A stretch of DNA of 64,000 nt from Acanthochromis polyacanthus (taxonomy: Eukaryota; Chordata; Actinopteri; Pomacentridae): assembly GCF_021347895.1 (NCBI RefSeq), contig NC_067113.1, positions 6,615,489-6,679,488 on the forward strand, in the 5' to 3' direction. The first letter of the stretch is position 1. Each line of letters opens with the position of its first letter. The position numbers and the translations under genes are program-made. The notes under the pieces were generated by a model. That model saw only the letters and a program-made list of their open reading frames with translations. It ran no database searches and had not been told where the DNA came from. This document shows positions 1 through 13,978 of this stretch, piece after piece.

Positions 1-123
1 TGTGCAGGCAGTTGAAGATCGGGGATGGAAGGCAGGGGGGCAGAGAGTGAAAAGAGATTTAAAGATAAGGGAGAGAGCAAGAGAGGGGTATAGGCAATCA
101 CTGATTGCCTCTGAGAGTGACAC

Positions 124-166
124 AGAGAGAGAGAGAGTGAGAGAGAGACAGAGAGAGAGTGAGTTG
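124..166. repeat. GAGA low-complexity tract
   Basis: Imperfect GA repeats with interspersed GTGA and GACA. Confidence 0.8.
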
Positions 167-746
167 AGGCTAAGCTGCCTCCAGACACCACGCGGCTCAG
201 AGCAGATCGACAGTGACGGCTTGCTGATTAGTCAACTCGCAGCCCCCGAGACTGGAGTCTGCGCAATGCGCACACACAGCTGCACTGAAGTTAATTTAAA
301 TAAATCCCACTGTTATCACCACACATATTCAAAACACATGGACACACATACATGTAAACAAATGAACACTCATGATCTCATAATATCTGAAGGAAGTTCA
401 CGTAATGACTAATCCACCGTGAGTCTGCAGCACTGTCTGCAATGTGTAAGAATGCGCTATAATGTGATCAAGGTGTGCACGTCCATTATGACTCTAGATG
501 TCAATAAGGCTGGAGATTAATTACCTTAAGGAGATAGACAGGGATATTGCTGAAATCCACAGGGAGCTTGAGAAGGAAACGTGCTGAAAATTCTCCCGTC
601 TGGACAAACGAGAGAGAGAGGAAAAGAATTTTACAAACTTTATATCATGTAATAGAAAGAAAACAAAAGACTGGTGTGTCTAAGCAACAAATACAGCAAC
701 ATATTATATGTTTTGTTACCTGTCTCAAACTGTTTTAGTGATGATA

Positions 747-1112
747 TACACTAGCGTTCAAAAATTTGCTTTCATTTATGTCCTTACTGTGGAAAGAAAA
801 GCATTTTTTTCAATGAAGATAACATTAAATGAATCAGAAATACAGTCTAGACATAGTTAATGTGTTAAATGACTATTCTAGCTGGAAACGGCTGATTTTT
901 AATGGAATATCTCCATAGGGGTACAGAGGAACATTTCCAGCAACCATCACTCCTGTGCTCTAATGCTACATTGTGTTAGCTAATGGTGTTGAAAGACTCA
1001 TTGATGATTAGAAACCCCTTGTGCAGTTATGTTAGCACATGGATAAAATTGTGAGTTTGCATGGAAAACATGAAATTACCTGGGTGACCTAAACTTTTGA
1101 ACAGTAGTGGAC
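747..1112 (+). mobile_element. MITE family M, copy 1
   Basis: This ~365-bp TIR element opens TACACTAGCGTTCAAAAA and ends CTTTTGAACAGTAGTGGA, an imperfect inverted pair. It aligns along its whole length with the copies at 14514 and 21006. There is no open frame. TA-flanked tips and the TTTGGGGTCACCCAG-like subterminal repeat suggest a mariner-type non-autonomous family. Confidence 0.7.
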
Positions 1113-2333
1113 ATGTGATTAAAGCCTTTTCTAATTTTACACAACATGACAACATGCTCAAACACATCAGTGCACATAGGACATATTGCTTAAATGAAAC
1201 ATATATTTTAATGCTTGAAAAATTCTCGATTTTGACACTGAAATGGCTGTCAATAAATGATTAAACAAAACTAAGAATGTAACCAAACTTTTGAGTCAAA
1301 CTTTTTGCACTTTTACCAACTAGATGCTATGAGCATGTTTTAGATGGTACCATAATATACTGAAGTCTGACTTAGCTGCAATATCTTAGAGGAAACCAGT
1401 TTTACTCAACCATAGTAAAAGATCATCATCATTACAGTGATTCATTATTTCCCAGCCCTGACCACACAAAAGTAATTAATGTACATTTTTGTGTCATGTT
1501 TCCCTTGTTAAGCACCCAATTAATTAAAATATCTCATGAAACAATTCTCATGTGTCACTGTGACAAAATGAGCAAAAAAATATGAATGTTGGTCAGGCTA
1601 TTAGTTTGGCTTATCTTTTCTCTCACTCGGTTCTGAAATAATACAAACACTGTGTTTTGAAGCGTTATATGTATTATGCAAATTTATGCAGTATGATGTT
1701 CCAAGGCTAACAACTGAATCTATATGTACAAGCTATGGGGTAAGCAAAAAACTGGATAACGCATGATTCTGTTCATCAGTCATTTTCATTGTGTTCTAAA
1801 TAATGTGCCTTCACACAGGCCTGCAGATGCAGAGACACTTGATAGTACAGCCATTCGAAAATCATGTGTCATATGGCAACATACTGTGACTGGTCAAATA
1901 AAATTTCAGAATCTAAAACACATCATTCTGAATTGTCAAATGCAAAAATACTCTGTACAATGAAACAGCATGTCTTACTCTCCTATTACATGCTGTAACA
2001 CCTTGTCATGTGGACATTTTTCCTCATGGTCTGTACACAAAGCTGTTGGCAATCATCTATAAAAATTTTATTCCATGAATAAAAACTCTTCAAAAATGTT
2101 ACAGGAATACAATAGAAAAAATCTGGCAATGCACACATAGCTTATTTAGCTTTCTTTCAAAAACAAGGACATTTCTAAGTAACCCCAACCTTTTTAACAG
2201 TCGCATATGTTCTCAGCTCATGAATATAGTTACAGGAAAAACGTGTGGACATCATTTCCAGGTTAAACTTCTTCTTTGACTGCAAAGCTTTGTTCTGTTG
2301 TCACAAACACAAAGTCTCTGAACAGAGCCTTAC

Positions 2334-2528
2334 CCAGCTGTTTTTGCGTCCTGCATAAATCTCCATGCTGTGACCATAGTTGGGATCTTCTAGAAGGCTG
2401 TCATACTCAAAGAGCAGTCTGGAGCTTTCACGTAGACGCTGGCACTGGTAGTGATGGTACTGCTGGATGAGCTCCTTCACCAGCTGGAGTAAACATTCTG
2501 GGTTCCCAGCATCCCAGTGGACCAAGTG
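2334..2528 (-). CDS. BABAM2: BABAM2 coding exon 4
   Basis: This 195-bp, 65-codon exon begins after CCACCACAG (ending at 2529) and stops at TGG|GTAAGG (2334). It encodes [44 protein letters not shown], and [11 protein letters not shown]. The RLRESSRL(L/M)FEY and MEIYAGKKN blocks are hallmark BRE sequence. It is the last BABAM2 exon in the window. Nothing resembling the next exon is visible between 1 and 2333. Confidence 0.96.
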
Positions 2529-5500
2529 CTGTGGTGGACACCAGATGTGCCATTAGTACAGACACAAGACAGACATTTCATCTACTTGTTTAAAGATAAA
2601 AATGTGAGCATGTTAAAATCAGAAGATCATTATACCGTAAGCAATGAACTGACAGGAATAGCTGCCTTGGTTGGTAGTCGCTCTATTTTCTTGTCTTTCT
2701 GTTGGTATTGCTGAGACAGATTTGGCAAAAATAACCCTTTGAATGAATTTTAGGAACAAAGAAGAGCTTTAAAACAAAAGCCACGTTTTCACCGCAAGAA
2801 ACTTCCAATGGGAATCTCTGGAGTAACTCACGGCGTTTTGACAGCTAAATTAATTAACAGCAAAATGATTTTCCCCTGACAAAATCCCTGCTCAGAGGAT
2901 AGCAGTTTAGGAATTTTCTGAAGTGTAGTAACTTTGGGGGAAGGTTTTGCAGTGTTGCACATTTCTAATTTGTCAAGCATCTGCAGTACTGTATTTCAGC
3001 CAGTCCATCTGAGCCGTCTCACAATCAAACTCTGCATTAGATTGGAAAATCTGTTTACTTACTTTAGCACTTCATGTGCTTTGAATCCGCTTTGCAACTG
3101 CTCTCTCCTTTTCCAGGGTTGACTCAATGTCAATTTGCAAAACCACTCAATCTGAATGTTAACATACCATTTGACTTTTGCTTTCATTTGCTGTTTTACA
3201 CTTTGTGTTTAGTTGATTCCAGGAACCAAGACATTTTGGTTAGATTAAGAAAAGGATCATGATTTCAGTCAAAATACACCCTGTCAGGATGTTGACCATA
3301 AGTTAGAAAACCGGATTTTGTCCATTTTATTAACCTAACTGCAAGATGTAGCCATTGTTATCAAGGCTATTTTCTGTTTATGAATGATCAAAATGGAAGA
3401 CAACGTGCCTACGCAGCGTACTAGACGATGGAGGAGGTCCCTACTAGTCTGTATGGATGCGAATAATGTACGTTGATAACAAGACCTTTAAAGGGGCTAA
3501 AAAGTCAGTCATGACCCTCTGGAGTAGACTGAACCAGTTTTCTGTATATGCTACAAAAATGTAAAAACAGCTGCTGCTTTTTGTACATCAGCAGACAAAT
3601 TTGACTTACTTTTGCAGGTCTTTAGGCTGTGGTGGAAACACAAATGGCCAGTGGGTCTGAACAATCCTTTTAATTTATTGAAAAAGGTTACTGGTACCAA
3701 CAGTTTTGGGTACTTTTGGTAGAAATACACAGAAATAGCTGTGTAAACTAAAGTTCCTAAACGTCTTTCAATCACACGATTCCAATAAGACACACCGGGG
3801 GATCAAGAGAAAATGTAAAATATATAAATCAGAATTTATTTATCTTTTAACATGAAATGATTTATTATGGGCAATACATAAAGTACAGCCCTCAAACGTG
3901 TCTTCTGAATTCACTGTAACGTGCTTACATGACCTAAATAATTGAAAGCAGTAGCATTGAATGCAGAAAATGGTGCTATTTGTAGCAGTTGGGAAAAACA
4001 CAGCAATGGAAAAACACATCCTGCGAAGAAGAAAAAACGTCAGGTCATAGCGTAATCCTGACAAATGGTGCTTCCTATTAGAAGATCAGAAGGAAAGGGT
4101 TGTGCTAAAGGATGTCCTGTGACTACACAGTGATTTAAATTGATATGGAAAAGTACTGCGCCTGACCTCATCTATCTGCCACGTTTGTGACCTCTGCTGT
4201 CACACTGATTGATAGCAATAGAGTTTTGACAAGAGTGCAATGTGTAGTCTGGGATCACATATCACACCTTGGCAATGCACTTGTGTGATTTTATTATGGC
4301 GTAAAGCTGACACTCCTCTCTGTTTTTGCTTACATAATAATCATATCTATGTCGACTTAAAGCATTTCAACTGATAATTTACTGTACCTTGCATGCTGAA
4401 AAACCACCGTCTCTCCCTTTCACTAACTTCAATTTCAACTTCAAACAACAGCTGACCCTTTGACTGAGGCCAGAAGCCAACATGTAGATTTACAGCTCAC
4501 AATCACAACCATCAGCCACATGAGTGAACAGAACCAACCAAACATGACCAACTGGTCTAACTCTACTAAATAGAAGTGCTTCCTCTCTTAAGGGGCAACT
4601 ATCCATTCATGCGCAAAGAATAAAATGCTTATAATTAATGTGAACAACACTGTGCAAACATAAATTGCAGAAAAAAAATGTTATGTCTAATCAAGACAAA
4701 TGGATGGCTGAGCTCTTGAGAATGAATGCTGTGAGAGCTTCATGATGTAAAGTACAGCATGAAAATCAAGAAGTAAGAAAAGAAAAAAATTACTAGCTTA
4801 ATGAGTGTACTGCACTGCTCGGACTTTGAAATGACTGCGCTTGTTCATGTAAAGAGCAGAAAATGGCTGCTTGAAGAGTTGTGAGTTCTTGTTTCTTACA
4901 CAATCATTACGGTTTCCCATTGACTAGATACACATCATTTGAGAAAAGTAGGGAAGCTTTGTCTTCTCGAAATTTAACGTGAGGCTGATGATGAGTTAAA
5001 AAAAAACAGAGTGAATAAGCATCTTGGGCTTGATACAGCGCTCTCTGCAGCCCTTTAGCCTTGAAGAGTGAAAGTGATTTTTTTTCCTTACTCATTCGGA
5101 AAGTGAAATACAGCTGGCAGACTCCAACTGTGAATAGGCAAATAAGCCATGCAACCTGATGATGTAACTGCAGCTCCAAAGTAAATGTGTAACTTCCCTG
5201 CCTTACTGTGGCACTCAAACCAATTAAATGCAGGTCAACCTAAATGATGAGCAAATCGGAATAGAGAGCCATTTTAGTGTGCACTGAGTGGGTGTGTGGA
5301 TTAATAGGTGCTGGAAATGCTGTAACCATTAATACCCATTACATTAAGGTGTTAAAAGCAGGATGTCTTTGACTTGCATTAGCTTGTCTCCCTGACTGTC
5401 TGTCTGCTTCTCTATCTGGCAGCCCATATCAGCCCAATGGAGAAAGCTCCCATTGTTTCAGAGTAACCCTCAGCCCTTCCTCCCCCCTCGGTGCTATTGG

Positions 5501-8500
5501 GAAGGGGGATGTTGGTGGGGGGGTGCAATGGCAAGGGCAGGCTAAACAGAGACGGTGACCTCATCGTCCTGATCCACCAGTGGTTACCAGCAATGCCGGG
5601 ATTCCCGAAATGCGGAGGAGATGCAAACAAGGATGGGCATTGTCCAAAAGAGGCAGCCAGTGCCCCGGGGCAGGAGCGAGCTGAAACTGAGGAGAGACTG
5701 AGGAAGTGCTGTGTCAGGATTGTGACACAGAATATCAGTGAAACTCCACTGAGGAGGACGAGAGGCAGGGAGGAGGGATCAGAGGTGGGAGAAGGGGAAG
5801 AAAAAAAAACAGCTGCAGAGCTCAGGCAAGTAGGCCAAGGCCAAGAAAAACTGGACAGAGTCTCAGCAGTTCTTCTTTCACTAATAAGATAAAAAGGAAA
5901 CTGTAAACTGAACTGATGTTCTATTTAAAAAAAAAAAAGTGAAGCAAGCATTATTTTATTAAAATTGAAAATACACAGCTGTGATGCACATACCTGACAC
6001 TGCGATATGTGTTCTCACTGCAGCAACTAAAGTACAGGAACAAGAAAGACTTCTGTATGTTAGGGCAGTAGTGCAGGAGGAACACTCCCTCAGTAATTAC
6101 AGTTAAGATGTCCTCAAGCTTCGTCGTTCACCTCAAATGCTCCCATGGAGCTACTCATTGGCCAATGACAGAGAGGCTGAGCTTGTACGGGGCGGCTCCC
6201 AGGTGAAGCAGGTTGTTGCTGAAAAAGAGATTGGTTGACTTTTCCCCCATAGACAGAAAGACTCCTGTATGTGCATATTTTAAACCAAGTGTACAATTAT
6301 GCAAGCTTTTCTGTGAAACTGTACTTAGGCACAGGGCTGGGAATGCCATTAGATTTGTAGATATTTTATGGGATTCATCAGAGTAAAAATCTGATACAAG
6401 TTAGAAAACCAAACCGAAGCTATCACAGTTAAATTATTGTTATATCAAGGGAGCAAGAATGCCTGCCTCAAATGTCATGGCCATCCATCTGGGCAACTTT
6501 ATGCTGTTTCAAGAAGTCAGTCAAACTAAGAATGTCTGTACAAAATTTAGTGACAATGGAAGAAGTTTAAGACATTTCACAAGACAAAAGAAAACTCACA
6601 GTTCTCACAATTAGAAATTGTGATCTAAAGCAAAATAACAAACAAACTGACTGACTTAACAACATCTAGCATCGCCCTAAAGCCGTGCCACTAGGATTGC
6701 TAAAAATTCACAGTTGTTGCCAACTGCAGGACACTGCACGAGTCCCTCTCAGATTGTACGGAATGTTCTGACTTTGAGTTAACAAGGTAGTGCTTGAATG
6801 CTGCGGAAAACATTGGTTGAACATAGAGAGAGGGAGAATGCAAAGCACTGAGCCAAAAAGCAATGTTCATGTGTTGCAATGTGTGTGTGTTTGTGTGTAC
6901 ACATGTGAGTCTGTACAGACTCTTCACTGAATTGATTTTACACGCTCTGCTGAAGGCTGTGTGTGCCAAAACAAATCTATGTTTTTTTATTTCATGAATA
7001 GGATAAGCCCTGCAGAAAATGTACAGATTTGATACATGAAAAAACAAAAGATGCAATAGTCACAATCTAGGATATTTGAAAGCTAAGATTTAACATTTGA
7101 TGAAATGAGCTGAGAAAAAAAAATCCATCTACATGCCCTCTAGAGCAGTCTGTATATAAGGAACATCTTTCTTAGGGCTTTATCCACAGGGGGTAGATAT
7201 CATAGTCCTCTACAATAGTCCCTGGTTCAATCTGGCCCTTATAATCCAATTATTTTGTCACAACACACTGGCTAAACCTGTGTCAAATGATTAAGCCTAA
7301 CCTTGGCTGATGATAAAACCTGCCACTTCTAATAAATAAACCACTGATACATTCCTTTTTTTGAAAACAGCACATATCTGTAAGGGAAGCAATTTATAAT
7401 CGTATTACCTTAAGATATTAGGATTTGATTCAATATCAATGTTAAAAACTGCATATTAAAAATATATTGGATTAGCATTAGGATTTAGCATTTTGGGTAT
7501 TCATGTCGCAGTGTATCCAAGTCAATGCTGAAAACACAGTCAAAATAGCACAGACAGAAATATTATAAAACACTATGCCTTTTAAAACAAAATGCTACTT
7601 CTTTCTGCCTGTTGATTAATTTACTCAATTTACACCTTTTCAAATGAGACAGACTGGCAGTGTGTGGTTTTCAGCTTCAAGAAAAATGTTTGCTCTTAAA
7701 GTGAATTAAAGAAAATAGTTCACAAAGGCACATGAAAGATTTAGTTAAACAGTCTTTTAAAGCTATACATGCTCCGAGACAAGATGAAAAATATGAGCCT
7801 GAGCAATATGAAAAACTGGGCCTTTTGAGTTCTGAAGATGCTGTATTTGTTGAGAAACCTACTATGAATTATGAACAAGAGTAAATATGCTTTCACTGGC
7901 TGTGTGGTTGTCACTGCCACTGCTGCCTGGCAACATCAGAGCTCTGTATTCTGAATTATCAGCAGCACGGCTGGCACCTCAGTCCTACTGGCCTGCTGTC
8001 CACCTGCTATAATCTCATTATACAGCTGAAGAAAGTGGGTTAAAGCCTTAATATATGGGAAATGGTTAGCAACATCACATAATTAATCTAGGTAGGTTTG
8101 CGAACTAGTATCACAAAAGTCTCAGACCTGATAGTGAGACTTTGGAGCTGATGTTGCTGTGCTACTCGTCAATGATCTGTCTGTTCCCTGCTAGCGAAGT
8201 CATTCAGGGAACTCAGATACAAGTAAAAATGAGCTCCTGTATGGTTTCCTTCGCTGTACTTTTAGTGGTTGTCATGGTTACAGAGCGCTGATAGAAAATT
8301 GAACCATCATAAACTATGAAAACTGTGGTAGTTCTCGCATTTATATTAAAAACAATGGTTTCGTCGGGAAGCGTCACTGTCAGAGTTTGTACGAGTCCGA
8401 AACGCATGGAGAAGACCCGTGTCACATGTTCTGCTGCTGTCTCAAAGCATTACGACTGCCATCCCTAAAGCTGCACCATGGCTAAAAACAACCTACATGG

Positions 8501-10070
8501 TAAGGTTCTCTAACTAAACAGAAAACTCCAGTTTAAATCTGTGAATTATTGCATCAAACGAATAAAGATATTTCAACATCTGTCACGGCACAGTGATTCC
8601 TTTAAGCTACAATTTCAGTGAGTCGAACGCATTGTAAATACGTTGAGGATAAGGGAAGAACTCAACAAAAACAGTGTTTTCCTTTAAGAACAAAATGTAC
8701 ACCTAAATTGGGCATCTTCACACTGAATAGACCCAAGTTGACAGAATTATGTCTTCCTGTGCCATCCGTCTGTACCATCTTCGATCCAATATTTATCTTA
8801 GGCCAATGAGAGAGGGACTGGCATCTGAAAATGCAAGATAATTATATAGGCCAAGAGAAGATATTTGTTTTTACGTCTTAAATGTGATTTTTATAGATGC
8901 TGGCAACCTGATCCAATAAATCGCTGTAGACTTGAAAGTGTGAGGCATTAAAAAACTCCCAAGTATTAAATTAATCTCTGTTAGTCTCTAATTCAAGTGT
9001 GGGCTCACACCCTGTTTCGCCCCCGGAGAGTGCCAAGTGTAAGATCATGCTAAATTGCTCTTGTCATGTGTTTAAGACACTTGGCATTCTCAGCCCAGTG
9101 TTTTTTCCCTATGATCCTTGCGGTTTGTGTCCAACACAGTGCAACTTGTTGACAGAAATAGCACTTTTCTTACTACTTTTGATGTGGTTCTGACAGCTTT
9201 AGCCAGTACTAATCCATAGGGAGGGCTGATATTTTTGATTGAGATTGCCCCGTCTGAGTCTTGACACTTGTTTTCTCCCATCTATCATTTGGTGTTTAGG
9301 AATTGTCAGAGGCCTTTCCATCAGCCATCTCTAGTAGCAAACAATGTCCTGTCCACTAAAAGCATTCCCAGACCTGCCAGTAGGTAATGCCAATAATAAA
9401 CTCCAATAAAAGCTGGAACACATTATTCCCCAAAGCAGGAAGGAAGCAGGAGCAACAGTTGGTACACTATGCCCAGGTTGACATAATCTTGGTTTACAGG
9501 CCATCTGAGGTCCATTGTTAGAACCGTAACAGGGGACGAGCTGGAACAGCAGATAGGAAGCGCTTACCAATGCTTGGCATCCAGGATTACCAGAGGGTAA
9601 TGTGAAGCAGGGAATGTTTCCCTTTCCTAGATAGGAGGAATGCACAGATTTCTTTTAGACTCTTTCTCTGAGGAGTCTTAATTTTGAGGTAAAATAAATG
9701 AACTGTAAATAGATACGAAAAAGTTTCACAGCACAAACTGATAGCAAATTAGTCTGACATTTGTGTGACTGATGCTAAAGCTTTACAGAATAAAGCCAGT
9801 GTGTACTGTATATTTCTTTGTACTCCACCAAGGAACATAGCGGATTTATGTGAAGATTGGTGTACATTTGTCCTTCTGTTAATCCTTCTGTGTTCAACAT
9901 TACTGAAAAATGTACTAACGAATTTGGATGAAATTTTCAGGGAAGGTCAGAAATGACACAAGAACCACCTCATTAGATTTTGGCAGTGATGCGGCTTATA
10001 GTCTAGATCCACGGATTTGTTAAAGATTTCTGTATCATTACAAGGTAGCAGCATGGCATCAATGTAATGC

Positions 10071-10606
10071 TACATGTCCACTAGATGCGTTTTTCCCGCA
10101 TGTAAACACGCCGTATCTGAAAATCGCCGGCATGATGGGCGAGTTCTTGAGGCCAGTAGCCGGTGTTCAACTCCTGCCAACCTTCTTCTTGAACTATCGT
10201 GCCTGCCCTTAATTGGACAAACGCATCAATTTGGGAGCTGTTTGTTCCTGGACTTCAAGCGACATTAACAAGGCTTCTTTGTTGCAAACATCCTCTTTTA
10301 TTCCAACAGTTCAGTGAAAGTATTTCTGAAAGCATTTGAGGCAAGAAATAACCTGTGCAGTAGCTCAATCTGTCCTTGTTTTAGTTCACCAATGGCGAGT
10401 TTAGACGTTGGATGAAAGTTTGGCAATGCCTCAGACCTGCATTGAATTTGCATAAAGTAGGAGTCGAGTCTACTTTATGCAAATAAGATGCGGCCCGCTC
10501 TGGGGAGATGAACCGGATCGCAGCTTGAAATGCACCGCAATCGGACCAGCATGCACCGCTTAGACAATGAATGGGATGTGGGAAATTGCCGGCTCTAGTA
10601 GACACC
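10071..10606. mobile_element. MITE nested in family A copy 1
   Basis: The ends are TGTCCACTAGA (about 10075) and, on the complement, TGTCTACTAGA (about 10606). The family A sequence resumes immediately after. It contains a perfect 15-bp inverted repeat (10446-10460 with 10470-10484) separated by 9 bases. Boundaries are accurate to within about 10 bp. The GTCCACTAGATG tip is typical of Harbinger/ISL2EU-type fish MITEs, but the assignment is tentative. Confidence 0.5.
10446..10484. repeat. Perfect inverted repeat with octamer-like arms
   Basis: Left arm ATTTGCATAAAGTAG and right arm CTACTTTATGCAAAT are exact complements around a 9-base loop. Each arm contains the octamer ATTTGCAT/ATGCAAAT. It sits inside the MITE nested in family A copy 1. 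Confidence 0.9.
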
Positions 10607-11745
10607 TTTACTATGACAACATATGAACGCTATGTCAGCTGCCTGCTGACGAACACGATTGCAATCCTGCTACAAATCAACCGCTGTGGATTTATCGGGA
10701 CTTATCCATCAGAAATCATACAAGGACTGAGCAGCCTTAGCTCAGTACTGTTCTCTCTTAGTGCTTTTCTTATTCTTACTGTCAGCAAATCCAATGAAAA
10801 TACTAAAACCAATCATGCATTAGTTGTGCACCATGCTACAAAATATTTAAATCTATGAAAACAGGTCACAAATACTGTATATCATTTTTTTAAGTAAGGT
10901 ATAGTAATTTCTTGCAACTTCCTTTGACAGCTTGGCACTGCAGTTCTCAAGAAACATGGGGACTATTTTTTAGTGTGAAATGTAATCCACATCATCCTCG
11001 TTCATTAAGGAACATGTCACCTTGTCCACCAGTGTGGCTCATTTATGTGTCTGTTTCACTACTTGTAAGGGGGCACAATTAATTTTTCATTTTCATTTAC
11101 TTTTGATATTTGTTAATAATTAGAAAAATCTTGACTCACCAAATTTGCTTTAAGCTTTGTAAGTCTACACTGCAAATTTTACATGACACCCAGTAAACAC
11201 CTCAGACTGTATATTAAAGATGGTTGATTTGTGAACTACTGTTATGTCAACTTGAATCTGAAATGTGGGCATCACCATCTGGGGCGTCTGTCATCCACAT
11301 GGTATTTATTGATGTAACAGATTAAGAAAAAAAGTAGGGTCATTTTTTCATATACTTCTATACATTTGGGCTTCTTTTTGCAGCTATAGAAGTGGTAGCC
11401 TGTTGGCTATACGTGGTTATTGCACTTCCGCAATGGCATCAATTTTCAGAAGAGGAGGCTACATTAATCTTTAATTTACATTCTGTGGTCAACAGTCTAG
11501 AATCTGTCATACCCACACTGTGTACAAAAAACTATGCACTAAATTAAAGGGGGAAACAACAGAAGCACAGCAGTAAGGTGATCACACTCAAAATGACCTA
11601 CAAACTGAGGACAACATAAATTAGTTTAAGTATGGGTTTCTCAGACAGTATGTCTGTGTTCTTCTTGCCCTGCACAAATACAACATGACGTTTATCAAAA
11701 ATGAAACATCTTAGTGTGTATAAAGTATGAATATGAATTTAAATA

Positions 11746-11985
11746 CAGCCAGGTCCATTAGTATTTGGACAGTGACGTAAATTTTGAATATAAAAGTGTA
11801 GAGACTATGTAAAGCATGGCTGTAATTCCTTGAGAATTAGTGCAATATTTTTGTTCAACTCCTTGAATTAAAGGTGTGCACATCAATCACATCTTTACTG
11901 CTTTATTTCAAATCCATTGTGGAGGTGCACAGAGACAAAATGATGAAAACTGTGTCACCGTGCAACAACTTTTAGACCTGGCTGT
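11746..11985. mobile_element. Short Tc1/mariner-type MITE (CAGCCAGGTC ends)
   Basis: The left end is TA|CAGCCAGGTCCATTAG and the right end AGACCTGGCTG|TA, with TA at both sides. At about 240 bp it has no coding. Elements with the tip ACAGCCAGGTC(C/T)A and an internal TATTTGGACA are widespread in fish genomes. Confidence 0.75.
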
Positions 11986-13978
11986 ATAGATTGGGATACC
12001 TGAGGCACAGCTAGATTGGCACTACCCTCATGAAGCAGAAGAGACTATTTAGTGAACTGGAATACGGACATTTCGCTGTTATTGTGTAAAAATCCAAATC
12101 TACAACTTTCTCAGTTACTTCACACAAATGTAGCACAGTGTACTAATTAATAGCTATCCAGAGCCAAACAAATTCTTGCACTGCAATCGACACAATCTCT
12201 GGAATTTCCAGCGTAACTAGACAGAGCCTGCCTCTGCACCTCACACCAAAGCATTGCATATGCATGATAGCATGATAAGTGGAAACATGTTGAAGCTGTG
12301 TGGAGAGCGGCTACTGAGGCTAACCCCAGGTCTCGGGCACATGCAGACTGAGAAAGATGCAAAACGTTGGGGAACTCCCAAAATGTTTAGTGCCTGCACG
12401 CATCACTGGACAAGTCTAGACCAGAAAAATGATACATTACACACAAAGAAAGGGGACAGCGGGGTAGACAAATAGCAGTATTAAGAGAACAAAAAAGAGG
12501 TGCAATTAGAAATACCTGTCCTTATGTGCTGAATACTTACTTGTATCTCACGGTAGGATAAAGAAGATAAAGATGTATTACATGTTCTTTGGCTACATTT
12601 AACTCTGTAGCAACAAATGATCACAGGCAATAACAAATGTTTTTCCACATTTGAGAAACAGGCTGTTCAATGACAACTTCGCTTTCGTTCTTAAGGTCCT
12701 GCATGCATTCAAGCACCATAAACCGACAACTTTTGCACCTGAAAGAGTCAACAGATCCTAACAACGTCGTTACAGCTGCACACATCAGTGGTGGAACATG
12801 CTAGAACATTTTCTCCTGCAGTGGGTTTTCTTGCTCCCTTCGATGTCCTTGATGTCACTCTGAGTGAAATGGGACTCTTGTGCTGTTTATCCAAATCAGC
12901 GTCAGCGATCTAAGATACACATGATTTATCCAGACTCGGCCAAAACATAGGAAACCTGTATGGTTCTTTTATGGCCTCTCAAGTTGCAATACCTATAACT
13001 CTCTGTAAATGTGGGTGTGTATGGCAAGTGTGTACAACAAAGTATTGAAGGGAATGGGCGACAGAGAATTCAAAATGACAGAACAGGGCACCGCAATAAA
13101 GCAAAAACAAGCAACATGCATCACCATAACGATCATACTCAGACATTCTGCAATCTGTGTAATCAACACACAACTTCTATGTCAAACACTTACACAATCA
13201 GCTCTGTTCAATGCATTCATATTTTTGGGGGGATATTCCATGCAAATATTGGTACATTGTTAGTCACCATTTACTGAATTGGGGAAGAAACAAGAAACCT
13301 ATGATGCAACATCATCTACGTAAAAAGTCAAGTAATATTGCTCTCCACCTTCCCTCCCTTCCTGCCTCTTTCTCTGTCATTTCCTTGTCTCTGGCCATTT
13401 TTCCCAGCAGCTCGTGGGCAGACCTGCTCCGTTGTATTCCTGTCACTAAGTTTTGGTAACACGTCTTTCCAAACTCTCTCCGCCCCTGCACTCAGGCCAA
13501 GCTGATCACTGTTAGCACTGGCTGAAGTAGGGTGTGTTGTCTCTGATAAGCCACAGAGTGAAAAAAGATCTACTGAACTTCAGATGAGAAACTCTTGATA
13601 AAAGCGGTGATTAATCATTCTTATGCATTTTTGCCAAGCAGTCTTTGTTTTGCCATTGCTTTATCCGTCAGTATTTGTTGATGACGACCATGAGGCAAGC
13701 TTGAATTACTGCCTTGCGGTTGAATACCTCCAACAACCAGTCATGTTGCAGTTTACATATATATATCCATCCCGAGCCATACAATATGAATAGTGAAGTC
13801 TTTGAAGTGTGGTAGTTCACTGAGAGAAACAAAAGCTAGTGTCTGGTTTCTTGTATGTTCACATACTTACAGATGTTGCTGCAACAAAATTCCAAAATGT
13901 CAACCACGGATTCTTCAACCCAGCAGGACAGAAGAGCTACAGCTAGGCATTAGTGTTTATTAGTCACCGAATCGGTAT

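Larger units (their letters stand above)
1..2333 (-). other. BABAM2 intron downstream of coding exon 4 (partial)
   Basis: This is AT-rich intron with no recognisable exon. Positions 1-280 are purine-rich with a GAGA-type low-complexity tract (about 124-166). One ~365-bp TIR element copy sits at 747-1112. I see nothing else that I can support. Confidence 0.7.
9822..10795 (+). repeat. Dispersed repeat family A, copy 1 (interrupted)
   Basis: It carries family A landmarks in order: TTTTCAGGGAAGGTCAGAAA, GCGGCTTATAGTCTAGATCC, AAGATTTCTGTATCATTAC, then after an inserted MITE, CTATGTCAGCTGCCTGCTGA and a terminal TTAGTGCTTTTCTTATTCT. The break at about 10062-10610 is a separate element. The class of family A is unknown. 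Confidence 0.7.

Noticed and set aside
2..412. 136-codon frame at the left edge
   Set aside because: GAGA-type low-complexity translation, no homologue recognised.
1..2333. Search for the next BABAM2 exon ([18 protein letters not shown] sequence)
   Set aside because: No matching coding sequence with splice sites is present; the exon must be left of the window.
5491..5892. 133-codon plus-strand frame
   Set aside because: Low-complexity Arg/Glu-rich translation of a purine-rich tract; no domain.
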